Positions 39,756 through 55,406 of a stretch of DNA of 64,000 nucleotides are shown piece after piece. Positions within the stretch are counted from its first letter, which is position 1; each line of letters starts with the position of its first letter. The notes below the pieces were generated by a model. The model searched no databases. It was not told the DNA's origin and was given only the letters and a program-made list of their open reading frames with translations. A program made the position numbers and the translations under genes. The stretch is from contig NW_026251403.1 in assembly GCF_025118155.1 (NCBI RefSeq), positions 525,001-589,000 of the forward strand, given 5' to 3'. This stretch comes from Cokeromyces recurvatus (taxonomy: Eukaryota > Mucoromycota > Mucoromycetes > Mucorales > Mucoraceae).

Positions 39756-42176
39756 TTAGATCATTTGCACATTCATAATTGGATCTTCGACTGCTAACGA
39801 GACATGATTTCTTATATCGCCTATCATTAAAGAAGCCTCGTCATGATAGCTATATCCTGTATCATTTTCAACAAAAATGGATTCATCCTCGTCTACACTA
39901 GAAGAAAAATTTTCATCCATGTAAAAAGAGAGACTAGAATTATCCTCTTCATAAGGATTATAATCTAAAACTGCCGCATTAAATTCAGCATCTGTTTCTT
40001 CAGTAGGTCTGTCACAATAGATGCCTCCTACAACTGTATATATATATATATATAGTGAAGTTAGATATTAGAGTAGATTAGTTATTCACAGCGTTAATTA
40101 TACCATCATCTATTTCTTTGCAAACAAGTCCTATAGAACATTCTCGGATTAACCAAGTATCAATGTTACACGTTAGCCATTTTTCAGATTCCCCTGGTTT
40201 AATACACATTTGTTGGCCAGAACTTGAGCAGCTTTTTCCATTAAGACTATCCTCATCCAATGAATATAATGTCTTTGAAATTGCTGATGTTAATTCATTT
40301 TCTCTTTGATTATTAATATTATCAAATTCATTATTCTCTGAGAAGATGTCATCATCTAGTTCGAAAGAGTTGGAAAAACTATTTGATGTTTCAGCTGATA
40401 TGTATGATGAAGTCCAAGAAGCATTTTCTTCACTAATAGTTACAACCTCATCTATGTCGTTTATTCCTTCATTGTTAATATCACGATAAGTTTTCAAGTC
40501 GGTAGGGCATCCTAAAGGAACTGTAGTATGTATAGTATTTACTGCATTTAGGAGTTCTCCATTATCCTGATGAATATCCCTATATAAAATAAATTAATTA
40601 TTTTATCAAGCAACTATACATATATCTTATGATGTTATTACCAAACCATGACTCCAGCCAAGTCCTCGCATAGAACATGGTGAATCTTCACTTTTAAAGA
40701 TTGAGGATCATCATATGAAATAAAATCTTTGGTTGTAGGATTGAATAACCAAGGAGTTTGTGAAGTTTTATCCCAATTACGTAGCCATCCTTTACCAGGT
40801 GTAATCATATCATCTTCTAAAAGTCCTTCCTCACGAATATTTACCCATTTCCATATGCCTATAACAAAACACACACACACACACACAAATAAACAGTCTA
40901 TTCTAAAGATGGTATCAATCATAGTGAAATGTCAACCTACCAGAATAACCTTCAGGCTCTGTAGTACAATAGGGGTCGCTCCAGTAACTATCATCAGAAT
41001 CACCTTTAGGTGCTCCCAACTCTGCATCTTGGAATTGAGAAATTTCTCTTGTCATATCATTTTTAGCCTTTATAGCACGGCCGTAGAATGGAAGCCCAGC
41101 AGTGATCTTATTTGCAGGTACACCAGCTGCTTTCCAGTCTTGAATGCCTATAAAGAAGGAAAAAAAAATGATATAAACCGTTAAACTAAAGAACCATACA
41201 CATAAGAATATGATCCGATTTACTTTTTACAAAAGAAAATGCTGCACCTTTGCCCTCTTCATATTGAAAGGGGGCATTAGGTCCAGTTTCGGAAGCCCAA
41301 GCACCATTTATATCTACATATTTGACAAAAAAAATTAATAAAAATAGATTAAATTATGAAAGAAAAAAAAACTGCATATATTACCATAAGTCATTATATT
41401 AACACGATCAAAATAAGGTACAAAGGTCTCAAGATTAGTCATTGGAACACCTGATTTAACAAACGGTTGGACATGAACAGCTAAAGAAATCTCCTTATGT
41501 TCCATTGGAAATCTCTTGTCTAATGCTTCACGCATCTCCTTTAACAAGAGCAAAAAGTTATCTGAATCATTATCAGCAAATTCATTGCATCCAGCAGCTT
41601 GTTTACCAGGATATTCCCAATCCAAGTCAACACCGTCTGTTTTGTATTTTTCAATAAAATCCAAATTCCAATTAATAAAATTTTGACGATTTTTAGTAGT
41701 TTTAACCATAGAACTAAACTTTTTTGATCCTGTCCAGCCACCAATAGACAATAAGACTTTAGTTTCGTTTGAGTGTGCCATATTAATAATGCTAGGTAAA
41801 GATGTTTCCACTATCCAATCATCTGAAAAGGAAGGAAGGTTATCCTGATTATTCAGAAGGGCGAATGCTATTATTGTCAAGTAAGCAAAACAAAACAAAA
41901 AAAAAAAAAAAAAAAAAAAAGAAAACAGATTGATAAAATATATGCATACCATAATTAAGATGAGTATATTCTTTATATGGAACATTTTCGATAGGATAAG
42001 TTGTGTATAACCAATTAGGAAGATAACTATTGAGTTCGTATGAAAAGGCATTAATATAAAAATACAAATATTTGCCTACAATAAAGACTAACACATTACC
42101 CAATTACTAATTTTGTGGAACCTTCACATAAAGCGATAGCAGAGATAAGTGTAACTGCCAGCAATGATAATCTCAT
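39756..42176 (-). CDS. Secreted GH18 chitinase with CBM19-like chitin-binding region
   Basis: Eight exons (42176-42100, 42026-41950, 41867-41385, 41313-41224, 41147-40941, 40858-40642, 40579-40104, 40033-39756) give 634 residues. A signal peptide (MRLSLLAVTLISAIALC) leads into a family 18 barrel: LVIGYLPNWLYTTYPIENVP, YTHLNYAFALLN, LLSIGGWTGS, the catalytic DGVDLDWEYPG (DxxDxDxE complete), NIMTYDINGAW, GLPFYGRA and GVMVWDIHQD. After an acidic Ser/Asn-rich linker, a cysteine-rich segment (KSCSSSGQQMCIKPGESEKW, CNIDTWLIREC, GIYCDRP) resembles CBM19. The last exon encodes an acidic tail. The enzyme hydrolyses chitin outside the cell, in wall remodelling or nutrition. It converges on the SNF2-like gene with only 102 bp between stops. 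Confidence 0.92.
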
Positions 42177-42779
42177 GTTAAGATGAAATGTAAGAAAGGG
42201 GAAAAAAAAAGTAAATTGGCCTATATGTACCTTGTTTTTATTCTATTATTTAATACTGCCTTGGTAATATTTTAAATTATATGTAAACATAAATATGCAA
42301 TGTACAATTTTATTATAATTTTTATTATTAGTAATCGCAACAACCCTTAACAACTACATTTTTTGATAAATATATGAGGTATGTTTTGTTTCACTAACAG
42401 GAAGCTGTTTCCTGTATAGTAATATAAACCTGTAAAACTCAAATTATCCAATTAATATTTGATACTTTTGATATAATCGTAAGGAGAATTATTACGATTC
42501 AATATCCTTTTTAACGTCAAATGAGGAAGTATGGCTTAAGATGATGTGAGATTGATTTAAGTTACTGATTATTATTAGCGTTTTAACTCAAAGGTTTCAA
42601 TTTCAATTTGTGAATTTAATAAAGCTTTGATAATGGCAAAGAAAAAAAAAAACTTTAAATTCAAAGCTGATTTATTATTTAAATGAAAAGGTATATATAC
42701 AAATACATACAATTAATAATAATAAAAGGGCATACAAATATATAAATAATAAGTATCATCACTTTTTTTTTTTTTTGGT
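42177..42779. other. Gap between chitinase and RTC5-like gene
   Basis: This AT-rich gap holds the chitinase promoter and the 3' end of the RTC5-like gene. No coding exon or RNA gene is seen. Confidence 0.5.
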
Positions 42780-44531
42780 TTAACGATCTTGCCTCATATC
42801 CTCATTAATGATACCAGCCATCTTCAGCAACTCTTTATCCAATTGTCCGTCTAAATGCCTAATATTTACACCTGACCTTCTTGCTGCTTCCTGTTTTTCA
42901 AACTTCCATTCTTTTAATTGTTTTTCTCTATCTTTCTCATTCCCTAACCCAAATACTTCAATATTAACTGTGTTGAATTTATAGAAAAAGGATGAATTCT
43001 TTCTTGATTCTGTCATACTTTCAAAGCTTGGTTGAGGTGGGTATGCTTCAACTTGATAAATTCCTTCTTGAAGAGAATTTTGTAAAAATATAATAAAATC
43101 GTTTTGTTGAGTTGTGGCAGTAACTGAACGAGCTAAAGGAGGCTGCTTATTCATTGCTCCAAACCCAATGCCAAAATCATGATGATAATAAATGTAATGG
43201 TCATTTTTACTATCATCCTTAGTATGATTTTTTATAACAGGCCGAAATACATCAAACGAAGGATACAATTCAAATAAAAAGCATTCATTAGTTCCCCAAA
43301 ATTGTTTGGAATGTTTCCAAGGTTGCGCAACATAAGCGCCTAAAATAATAGTTTGACGGATTTGCTTCTTCTCACCCCTATTATTGTTGACTGTCTCTGA
43401 CCATTTACTACAATCTTCTGATGACTGTCTTACTATTGCATTGCAGGATGATGAAACAGCATCTACCTCGAGAATAAAAAGAGTGGGTCCAGGATATTTA
43501 AATACATGACTTTCAAAGCGATTCATTGAAAAGCCATTTTGATCCGCAGAATATAGTCTTAACCATTGTTTAGTAACAAGTATATTTTCGGGTATTAACC
43601 AGGATAATAAAGTAGTGTAAAGAGGTATAAGAATGTCACTTTGAATAGGTTCAGGTACTTTATCTTCAGGAAGTAGTTTGAATCTAGCTGATCTTGGTAC
43701 AGTACTAGTGGTATCACCATCATAATACGTAAATGATCTTGTAATGAATGATTGTAAAGATTTGAAAAGATGAGTTGAAAACCTATTTTTCCAACGACAA
43801 AATAATTCATATGATATACAAGGATATTCATCATCCATAACGCTACTATTAGCTTCAAAGGTGTTATTATTCGTTAATGTCTTTACAGATTTAATATTGT
43901 AAACGATGTATTTAGCCATATCAATAATTTTCTTAAAATCATGTTTTATATCTTTATCAGCTTCACCAAGCCATAAAAGCAATACAAATATTTCAATTAA
44001 ATCACGGCATAAAATCTCTGGACCTTGATTAGTTAATTTCTCTGTATCCTTCTTTGTATCCAAATCAAGATCATCGAAATCAATACCAAGTTCAGCTAAT
44101 GATAATCCTCGTGAATGTCGATTAGGCACTGATTCATCTTCAACATTAGTTGACCCTTCCTCTTCTTGTTCTTGTTCTATACTAGTTACTTCATCACTTT
44201 CATTTTCGTCTGGAGCTGGTAAAACTGATAAAGATTGAAAAAATAGATTTTCGGAAATGGGATTATCAGGTTTATCTAGTCGACCAGCGAGTACAACAAA
44301 AGCGGTTATAAATGAATCAAAAGATAGGGGAACGGGTCCAGAAATTTTATGTGCTGGATACGATCCTAAATATGAAAGAGATTTAAATAAGAGGATAGAT
44401 GATGGTTCGATTTCAGGCGGTAAATTTAAAAATTCCTATTAATTTCGCTGTTTATTATTAATTTATCTTTTTTTTATTTTTATTTTTTATTTTATTTTAT
44501 TGTGAACAGCATATTATCAATGATGTTTAGT

Positions 44532-44569
<38 letters not shown>

Positions 44570-44817
44570 CCTTTTTTTTTTTCTTTTTTTTTTACCAAAA
44601 ACTGTTTGAGTTCAATACATTCAAAATGATCTATGAACGATGATTTTAATTCATTAAAAATTAGTTTCATTGAAACATATTCAACTTTTGAAAGATAATT
44701 CTTTGCTTTGAAATGAGTCGAATTATCATTTACTGATGCTATTGTATTTATTGATGATGATGAATTTATTCCTATTTGGTTTTTTGTTGCTGCTTGTTTT
44801 GTATTTGATTGACCCAT
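42780..44817 (-). CDS. TLDc domain protein, RTC5-like
   Basis: Two exons (44817-44596, 44435-42780) give 625 residues. The protein starts MGQSNTKQ, a good N-myristoylation context, as in yeast Rtc5. The N-terminal half is helical with SLAELGIDFDDLDLDTKK. The C-terminal half holds the TLDc domain: LYSADQNGFSMNRFESHVF, GPTLFILEVDA, LGAYVAQPWKHSKQFWG, ECFLFELYPSFDVF, DFGIGFGAMN. A basic C-terminal helix rich in Glu/Lys follows. TLDc proteins bind the vacuolar H+-ATPase, and yeast Rtc5 promotes its disassembly, so a role at the vacuole is likely from family knowledge. The intron contains a CA microsatellite (44535-44567) and begins GTAAAA followed by A runs. Mating to TLDc proteins other than Rtc5 is not excluded, but the full length and N terminus fit Rtc5. 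Confidence 0.85.
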
Positions 44818-47178
44818 TAGCTAAATTTTCACTTGAACAAAAAGAATAGAAAAGCATTATTTTCTATTTTATATTTTACGCGTTTCAATAAGCTTAGCTT
44901 TTTAGTATAGCAGCAATAAGGATTTTATTCTCCATTTTAAATTTATACCCAATTAATGTACAGGAATTATATCAATTTATGCCACAAAGTTGGATGTTCT
45001 TCTGAAGCTTATTACATCAATTTCAGTTTGGATACGGTTAGAAAAGCAAACAATGGATAAAAAGCTTTTAGATAACGATAGGAAAAAGAAATTGAATACA
45101 GAAGATATCATTGAGGAGGCTGGGGAATTTTCTTAAAGGGAATCATACTTGGAACAGAGAATTATGTGCTTACAGTGACTTCATCTCAGCTTTAAGTTAT
45201 TTGAAGACAAATATAAATACAGCATACCACATATAGACTCAATCAAAAAACATCATTGTCTTCAATGTAGTAACTGCTTTTCATAAAGATGACTCCCTAT
45301 TAACTATAACTTCAAGATGACTTATGTTAATCTTTTGTCTATATGGAAAGATTACCAGGAGTTTGGTCTTTTTTCAGAGTATCCCAGCACACACGCATAC
45401 ACATACAGATATCTGTATGTATTACGCCATACTTCTTTCCTCTGTACTTAATTATATATTTTTTTTAAATACTTCTACCCTAAACATACTTCCCGATACA
45501 CTTAGTTTCTTACTTTATGGCTTTGTTAACTTTTATTTTCTATCAGGTAAGTAACATGTTAATTGGGCAACATAAATCTAGAAAAAACCTGTTTGCTTTT
45601 GGTGACTATTTCTCCACCTTTTACTATCTTTTTCTACTTTTTAATTCACTAGAATCCTTTTTTTTTTTTTTTTGTTAAATGTATCTTTAAAATAGTTAAA
45701 TAATAATCTGTGCTCTTGTGTGCTTATTAGTGACTTGGACAAAGACAGAATTTACTTTATGAGATATTATAACAGTAAAATAGAAAAAAAAGTGTTATTC
45801 AAGCGAGAGTATATGTAGTTAGCATAAAAAGGATAAATCCTTATTTTCATGATACGAATAGTATTATTTTTGTTTGGGAAATTGATTGAATACATGATGG
45901 ATCCATTAAGACATTAGTATTTCTTTGTTGAGTAGCACCAATTTTTTTTTTTAATTTATGAATATATGCCAAAAACTTTGGTGAAAATATGCTTTAGGAT
46001 CAATAGAGAAAGGCTTACAATATTGCTACACCTTTTTCTTTTTTCTTCTTTTGTCAATTATAAATATAATTGATAAGTTATATTACTTTATAGTAAAGCT
46101 AAATAAAATATTACTAATCTCATTCTGGAGTAACCTTCGATGTAATTATAATAAATAAGCAAATAAGGCTAATATTTTTGTGTTATCGAAAAAAAAAACT
46201 ACTTTTGTCTTTACACTCCAAGAACCTTGAAGTTGAAGCTTCTGTAGATCATATACACTTGATTATTATGTTCTTGTACTAGGCTCTCTTTGACAAATAC
46301 AGGCAGCACGATCTTACTGATATTTGCAAATATCCAATGGAAAGAATCCTTTGGTAGAGTTGCAAATAGTCGAAAAAAAAAAGACTCTCTTAGCATCGTA
46401 GTGTATTTGTTTAGATAATTTTTTTTTCTAAGAGAGTGAGTGGTTGAATAAAAACAAGAGATAAAGAGAAAGTTCAGATGTAAATAGGATTGAAATATAA
46501 AAGATGATGTTACATATGTCTAAGTAGTCGTTCAAATTATATGACTAAGCCAAATATTCATATATCTACTTGATTTTGATGATAAATATGGCATATTAAA
46601 CAAAGAAGTCATTAAAAAGGAATTTCAGGACAAAGATTTATTTTTATTATCATTTAAAATCATATTAAAATGCTTGAAGTTATTAACTTTAAATAATGCT
46701 GAACAATAATGATAATATGTAATATATAGGATATATTAACGTAAACAGAAATAATCAATCTCTGTTTTAGTTTTATAGCTAATATTAAAGTGAACTTCTT
46801 TTTGAGAATTTAAATTCTGATATAGTAAGGTATGCTTTATCTATTTATTCAATGCTAAATTTTCTTTATTTAAAACAAAGTTCGGTTTGATTTAATTTTG
46901 TCCTAAAGAATGTTAAAATTGTTTCGAAAATACTTATAAAGTTACATTCCTTTATTAACATAAACTGCTTTTTTCTTTAAACAATAAAAGTTTAAAACAA
47001 AAAAAAAATAAAAATAATATGAATATCTTCATTTCAACCGTTAAACGTACATTTCCCCCTGATTTTTATTTTAATTATCATTTTTCATCATCATTAATTA
47101 TCTTTTTTTTTTCTTTTTTATATAAATCCATTTAACTATTTTTGAATTAAATTATCATAATAATACAAGTTAGTGGTT
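44818..47178. other. Gene-free divergent promoter region (RTC5-like / kinase)
   Basis: About 2.36 kb with no supported exon. A stretch at 44,950-45,200 is slightly less AT-rich and has short open frames, but no family was recognised. The remainder is AT-rich with T runs. It contains both promoters of the divergent genes. Confidence 0.45.
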
Positions 47179-50440
<3,262 letters not shown>

Positions 50441-50570
50441 AAATTGTTATTAAAAGATATAAGAGAATGACAATAAAGAATTTATTAAACTTAATATTTG
50501 ATTATTTTAACTGTGTCAGTAAATATTATGTACATATTATAATATATAAAAAAAAAAAGTTGATATATTT

Positions 50571-52125
50571 TTAATATCTTGTTTCTCCACCAATACCTCC
50601 AAACTTGAAATAATTTGTTTGCAGATTCGGCACTACACTATCAAAGTCTTCTGTAATTGCATCCGGTTCACCTTGGAGATGTGTAAAGTCCATACAAGCC
50701 TGTCCTTTTGGTGAAATATAGAATTCAGGTTTTATCCATGTATTAGCATAACTTAATGTTGAATGTTTAGCTAAATCCCAGGGATGTCCAGGGATAAAAT
50801 GATTTTTATCTGTGATTTTAAGTAGATTAGCGTGAACAAACAATACATGATCTTTATCCGAATTATTCAAATTAGGAGCATATTGGAGCATAGTATGACC
50901 GCAAAATCTATTTTCAGTCATTGTACCCGCCATTCCTACAAAGGCTTCTACCATATGATAAGGAGCATTTAAAGCCTTCCATGCATATTTAAATGTATCT
51001 TTATCTCCATTTAAAAATTGAAAATAGACATCATGGTTTTTTTGCATATACCATACAAGTTGAAGAGGTAACCATGATTTTTCTTTATCAATAACTATTT
51101 GCCCAGACTATAAGAGAGAGAGAGAGAGAAAAAAACAAAGTTTAGCTTCCTTTTATAATGATATGCGATACAATGTTTACCTCTTGTTCCCATTCATCTT
51201 CACAAGCAATATCCAAAATATCAAAAATTTTATTTTCGCCATGCGTTTTCCTATTATTAATTCATGTGTCAATACGATTGACTAGAAGATTTCTTGAAAG
51301 AAACAAAAACTATTACCAAAAATCTGGCCAAAATAGCGCACCTGTACTTTTATATACTGGCATATCAAATAAAAATGTTGGATCATTAGCAGGAATGTTA
51401 TCTGAATCAAGATATAAGACTTCTTTAAATCTAGAATTGATAATTACTGATGCTTTAATTTGGAATCTAAACAATTTTTATGTCAAGATATTATTTGTAT
51501 ACATATTATACGTCATATAATTAACTTACTGTTTATCTGCATCTCGCCTTTGATTTATTGGTCTAATCAACTTAGAGTCAGATAAATTTCTTAAAATAAC
51601 TCCCAAATTTTCTAATTCATTTCTTATAACAGCTGAAGGGTTTTCGTCTCCCAAATGCCACACTTCAATATTCAATTTACAGTGATGCATATTTTTTAAT
51701 AATCTGATACTTGCTAATGTTCGTTGAAAAGTATCTTTATTGCCTGCAACAAATACAATGCCTTTGCCGCTAAAATTGCCTTCTGTCATTTGGGATTCTT
51801 TGACATTTGATATAAATTTTTGCCATCGTTTTTTATAAACCTCTATTGTAGCATCGCTTAGATGTTCCCAGAGCTCAACATGTGCATTCGTATGATTTGG
51901 ATCTGTATTTCGTAGTACTATATTAGTTTTACATATGTCAGATGTTGGATGTTTTAGTGTTTTTTTTTCTGAAATTACTGAAATTCCTTCTTTCTGCTCA
52001 ATTTGATTTGTTATTGTAGGAAAATTAGTTGAAATAATATATATACAATAAATAAGAAAAGTTATTAAAAATAAAATCAATACACGGCTCTTAGACCGTA
52101 AACTGTTATTAATGAGTAAAACCAT
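50571..52125 (-). CDS. GT71-type alpha-mannosyltransferase (Mnn1/Mnn2-like), type II membrane protein
   Basis: Four exons (52125-51530, 51466-51317, 51250-51181, 51107-50571) give 450 residues. A short cytosolic N terminus and one signal anchor (VLILFLITFLIYCIYII) predict a Golgi type II protein. The luminal catalytic domain shows GKGIVFVAGNKDTFQRTLAS, LNIEVWHLGDENPS, SRFKEVLYLDSDNIPANDP (the DxD metal-binding motif is DSD), FWPDFWKTHG, ESGQIVIDKEKSWLPLQLVW and a C-terminal GHTMLQYAP. This order fits fungal Mnn1/Mnn2/Mnn5 (GT71), which extend N- or O-linked mannan using GDP-mannose. Which linkage it makes cannot be read from sequence. A poly(T) run of about 38 nt lies immediately upstream of the start codon (52131-52169), an unusual leader or promoter element. 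Confidence 0.87.
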
Positions 52126-52127
52126 TT

Positions 52128-52172
<45 letters not shown>

Positions 52173-53406
52173 TTAAAGAAGGAAAATAAATTTTGAGTTT
52201 TAATTTTTAAAATTGTCATTTATAGCAATTTACTCTATAAATTTGATTCATATTGATGCGTCATTTTTTTTTTATTGTTTACAGTGCTTTACATTTCAAA
52301 ATACCAATGTTGTCGAAACGAAGACTGAAGAGGTGATACGTGCTTTTTGAGCCATACTTTATTTTCTTTTAAATATAATAAAATAAAAATCTTTCTTTAC
52401 TATCCTATATCTTTCCGGCTAACCATATATTTAACTTTTTTTTTTAGGGAAAGTTTAACTATGATGATAATAATGAGATAATTATAAAATAACCTGATAG
52501 GATCAACAAAAGATGTGCTTGTACCATGAGTGGGTATGTATCACATCGGAAGTCTTTGTTCCGCCAACAACGATATTGCTTATCGTTCCTAACACAATCC
52601 CATTTGCCTCTACTTTGACTTTCAATATGATACATTTTTTCGCAGAAGAATAAATTAATTTACTTCTTATTGTACTTGACGATGATTGTGATGAGGTCTT
52701 GTGATAGAATTTTTAAAAATATTTGGATTTAGGCTCTGATTAGCATGTTTCTTGACATCTCCTACAGAGTGTCTTCGTTTAACGATATTTGTACTTGATG
52801 TTGCTTATAAAGATTAAGCTTGAGAGCTATTTGTATCAATTTCTGCACCTTCCATTACCCATTTGGTCTGATTTTATATAGTTGCTGGTCTGTTCGATGT
52901 AAATTGGTTTCAAGAACCTAGATATGTTAGGAATAAAATATAATATTCCAGTAAATCTTGTCGAATTGACGTAGTGCTTTTGATAAATTCAAATATTATT
53001 CTTATTGGATATATATCCTCATCTTTATTTTGACTTAAAAATAATTGATTTGATTTGAGCTTCCTTGAGAGCTCTTACATAGATGCGAATACTTAACCCT
53101 AAATCGTCTATCTTCAAAACCATATCCCTATATTGTAACCGTCCAATATTAAGCCTTAGTTTCTAAATAGTGGCCATATATAGTAGCTGTTGAATAGAAG
53201 TAATATTCTGCATACTTGATCGAATAAACTTTCTTTTCTAATATAAGTATATGCTATAAAAGCATTATATCAGGTTTATATGTAAATAAAATGAGATGTT
53301 TATTCAATCAAATATATAGAATATTATTTTTATTCAAAAGAGACAAAAGTGATTTGTGAGACTTAGTCATGGGTTAAACTTTTTATTAGAAAGAAAAAAT
53401 TATATA
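52126..53406. other. Intergenic DNA with decayed coding relic
   Basis: After the poly(T) run upstream of the mannosyltransferase, the minus strand between about 52,960 and 52,500 reads as broken coding sequence: TNIVKRRHSVGDVKKHANQS and NIFKNSITRPHHNHRQVQ in one frame, with two stops just upstream and a frame change downstream. No family was recognised. The rest is AT-rich. The last ~70 bases before the transposon (53336-53406) loosely resemble the LTR found at 62668-62781. Confidence 0.4.
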
Positions 53407-53780
53407 CAGTGCTAACGGTACCAAATGGCGGCTTTGCCAAACTTAAATGACAGCTTTACCAAACTCAAATGATGGTTCTGCAAGCTTCAATTGGCGGTTC
53501 TACTTATTTCATTTGGCGCTTTATTGTTTGGATGAATGAAAACAATTTATTTATAAAGCTACTTTAGATGGGCTGTCTTTCTAAACATTTGCCAAAGACA
53601 CTGACAGAGTGTTGAATGATATTTCGAAGATGGTGGATGGGGACATTGTTACTGGCTTCCTTTATTCTAGTCCGTAAATCTTCCTTATCCTCGAACTGGC
53701 TACGTCTTATTTTGGATGATTATTAACTCAAAACCGAATCAAAAAGCCAAATTCAACTTAGCACTCACGCCAAAATCAGT
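53407..53780 (+). repeat. Left terminal inverted repeat (374 bp)
   Basis: It is the inverted copy of 55407-55780, with a single difference at base 6 (C here, T in the other arm when read inward). Bases 53423-53510 are four tandem, imperfect 22-bp units beginning AAATGGCGGCTTTGCC, AAATGACAGCTTTACC, AAATGATGGTTCTGC and AATTGGCGGTTCTAC, with a weaker fifth unit after them. Such subterminal arrays commonly serve as transposase binding sites. Confidence 0.95.
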
Positions 53781-54138
53781 GTGTAAAAAGTGTAGACATA
53801 TTAAGAATGACGACGTGCTTGATTTAGTATTTACGGAACAACTGGGAAGCTTTTTTTTTCACACTACAATAATTAATGTCAGCATCCATCTGAACATTTA
53901 CTGTATTGATTACAGTGCATTATATACACAACTAAACCATTTTTACTATCTGACAAGTTTGACAGTAAAGTTTTTAGATCCAATTACATTAAAGATCGCC
54001 TATTCTTTTCTATCTAGTATTCCAAAGCTGTACAATTCATCTTTTGATTTGCTTGTTGAAGACGAACATAACCATATAATCATGGATCAAGTAGTCAGCT
54101 CTCATAGCAGAAAAGCCCATTGTTGTAAAAAGGTTTAG
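53716..54138 (+). CDS. Hypothetical open frame inside the TIR transposon
   Basis: This 140-residue frame begins inside the left inverted repeat (MIINSKPNQKAKF) and runs into the interior. It includes a CKKCRHIK cysteine pair and a hydrophobic stretch (ITLKIAYSFLSSIPKLYN). I do not recognise a domain. The same ATG and first ~20 codons also exist in the right arm, reading inward on the other strand. Downstream (54139-55240) the same strand shows further coding-like pieces, such as SLRFFSSENIYVNCHDDGVK and an 89-residue frame at 54973-55242, broken by stops and frameshifts. The whole interior is therefore probably the ruins of one element-encoded protein. Confidence that this frame is a functional gene is low. 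Confidence 0.3.
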   Translation: MIINSKPNQKAKFNLALTPKSVCKKCRHIKNDDVLDLVFTEQLGSFFFHTTIINVSIHLNIYCIDYSALYTQLNHFYYLTSLTVKFLDPITLKIAYSFLSSIPKLYNSSFDLLVEDEHNHIIMDQVVSSHSRKAHCCKKV

Positions 54139-55406
54139 CAGCCGCAATACATACAGCAGAGAAAAAAGAAGGACCCCTTCGCATATCAGAGAAGCGATAG
54201 AAAATGTAAAGAAATTGAAAACACTGTATTTTGAACAACAAGAAGAAAAAAAAGGGCCGTACTGAAAATGAAGTTATCCTTACCCCCCTGACCGATATAA
54301 TAGAGAAGAAGATGTACCAATTAAGCAATATTAATAGTGATATACTATTGAAAGAAGTACAAAGTAAATAAGACGCAGAAGATAATATCAAAAACATCAT
54401 ATCACACAAGTTACTGGAAGCAGTTATTGTTTTTCAGAAAAACTGGATATTTGCAACACAGTTTGAAGCCTATAACCGAAATAATTCATACATTGACGAA
54501 TCTACCATGACAACTTTAATGGACAAGTATCCAAGCAATCTTGTCGTTAAGGTGAAAAACAAGACGGAGAAAGGAAAATCATGATTCGAATTATTAATAT
54601 TTTGGGGTAGGTTTTAGATGCTGTTGACTGGTGGGCTATGTGGCAGCAAGGTGTCGAATGATGTTGTGCCCTTTTTGGGATCAACTTTGCCGCTGAAGGA
54701 ACTAGTTCATTGAGATTCTTTTCAAGCGAGAACATATATGTAAATTGCCATGATGATGGCGTGAAAGCACACTTTCAAGTAAGGAATCTAAGAGACTGGA
54801 CAAAACTGTCATCATCATTGGAATGAATCTACATCAGTAGTCGATTTCACAAAAAAGACTTTGCCGCTGTAAACCCACTAAATATAAGGAATAGTACCCC
54901 ATTGATATCGCTGATATCGATTATTCTGAATCACAATTCTCATCAAAAATATTCAAGAATGAACAGTACGAAGTGATTTTGAAGCTTCTCAAAGCTTCAC
55001 AAATATTAAAGAACTGGCTATACCGTGATCGAATTAAGAGTTTCGCCTCAATCAAAGAAAGATTGGTCGCAAACAAAGGAAGCAAAGATTTGATAGCTCT
55101 AGCAAAATACATGTGTAAAGTAAAGAAAAGGAACAAGAATCCGCTGGAGTTGATTATAGCTAACAAAGTTGTATATATCTCTGCAAAACTACATGCACAT
55201 ATTCAAAAACAAAACAAAAATCACTCAATTGCTACAAATTGAAATTCAAACTATATGTCTATAACCACTTGTACAATACAATCAAATAAATCATTAAAGG
55301 CAGCTATTGATAATAATAGTATGAATCCGGGAACCAAAACTGTTACTTAATGATATTACTTATATCATGATGCATAATAAAATGATTTTATAAGATGCAC
55401 TCATAT

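Noticed and set aside
51158..51520. 120-residue plus-strand open frame
   Set aside because: It is the antisense shadow of exons 2 and 3 of the GT71-type mannosyltransferase.
53423..53510. Regular 22-bp repeats as a CRISPR array
   Set aside because: Units are contiguous without spacers, imperfect, inside a transposon arm, in a eukaryotic genome.
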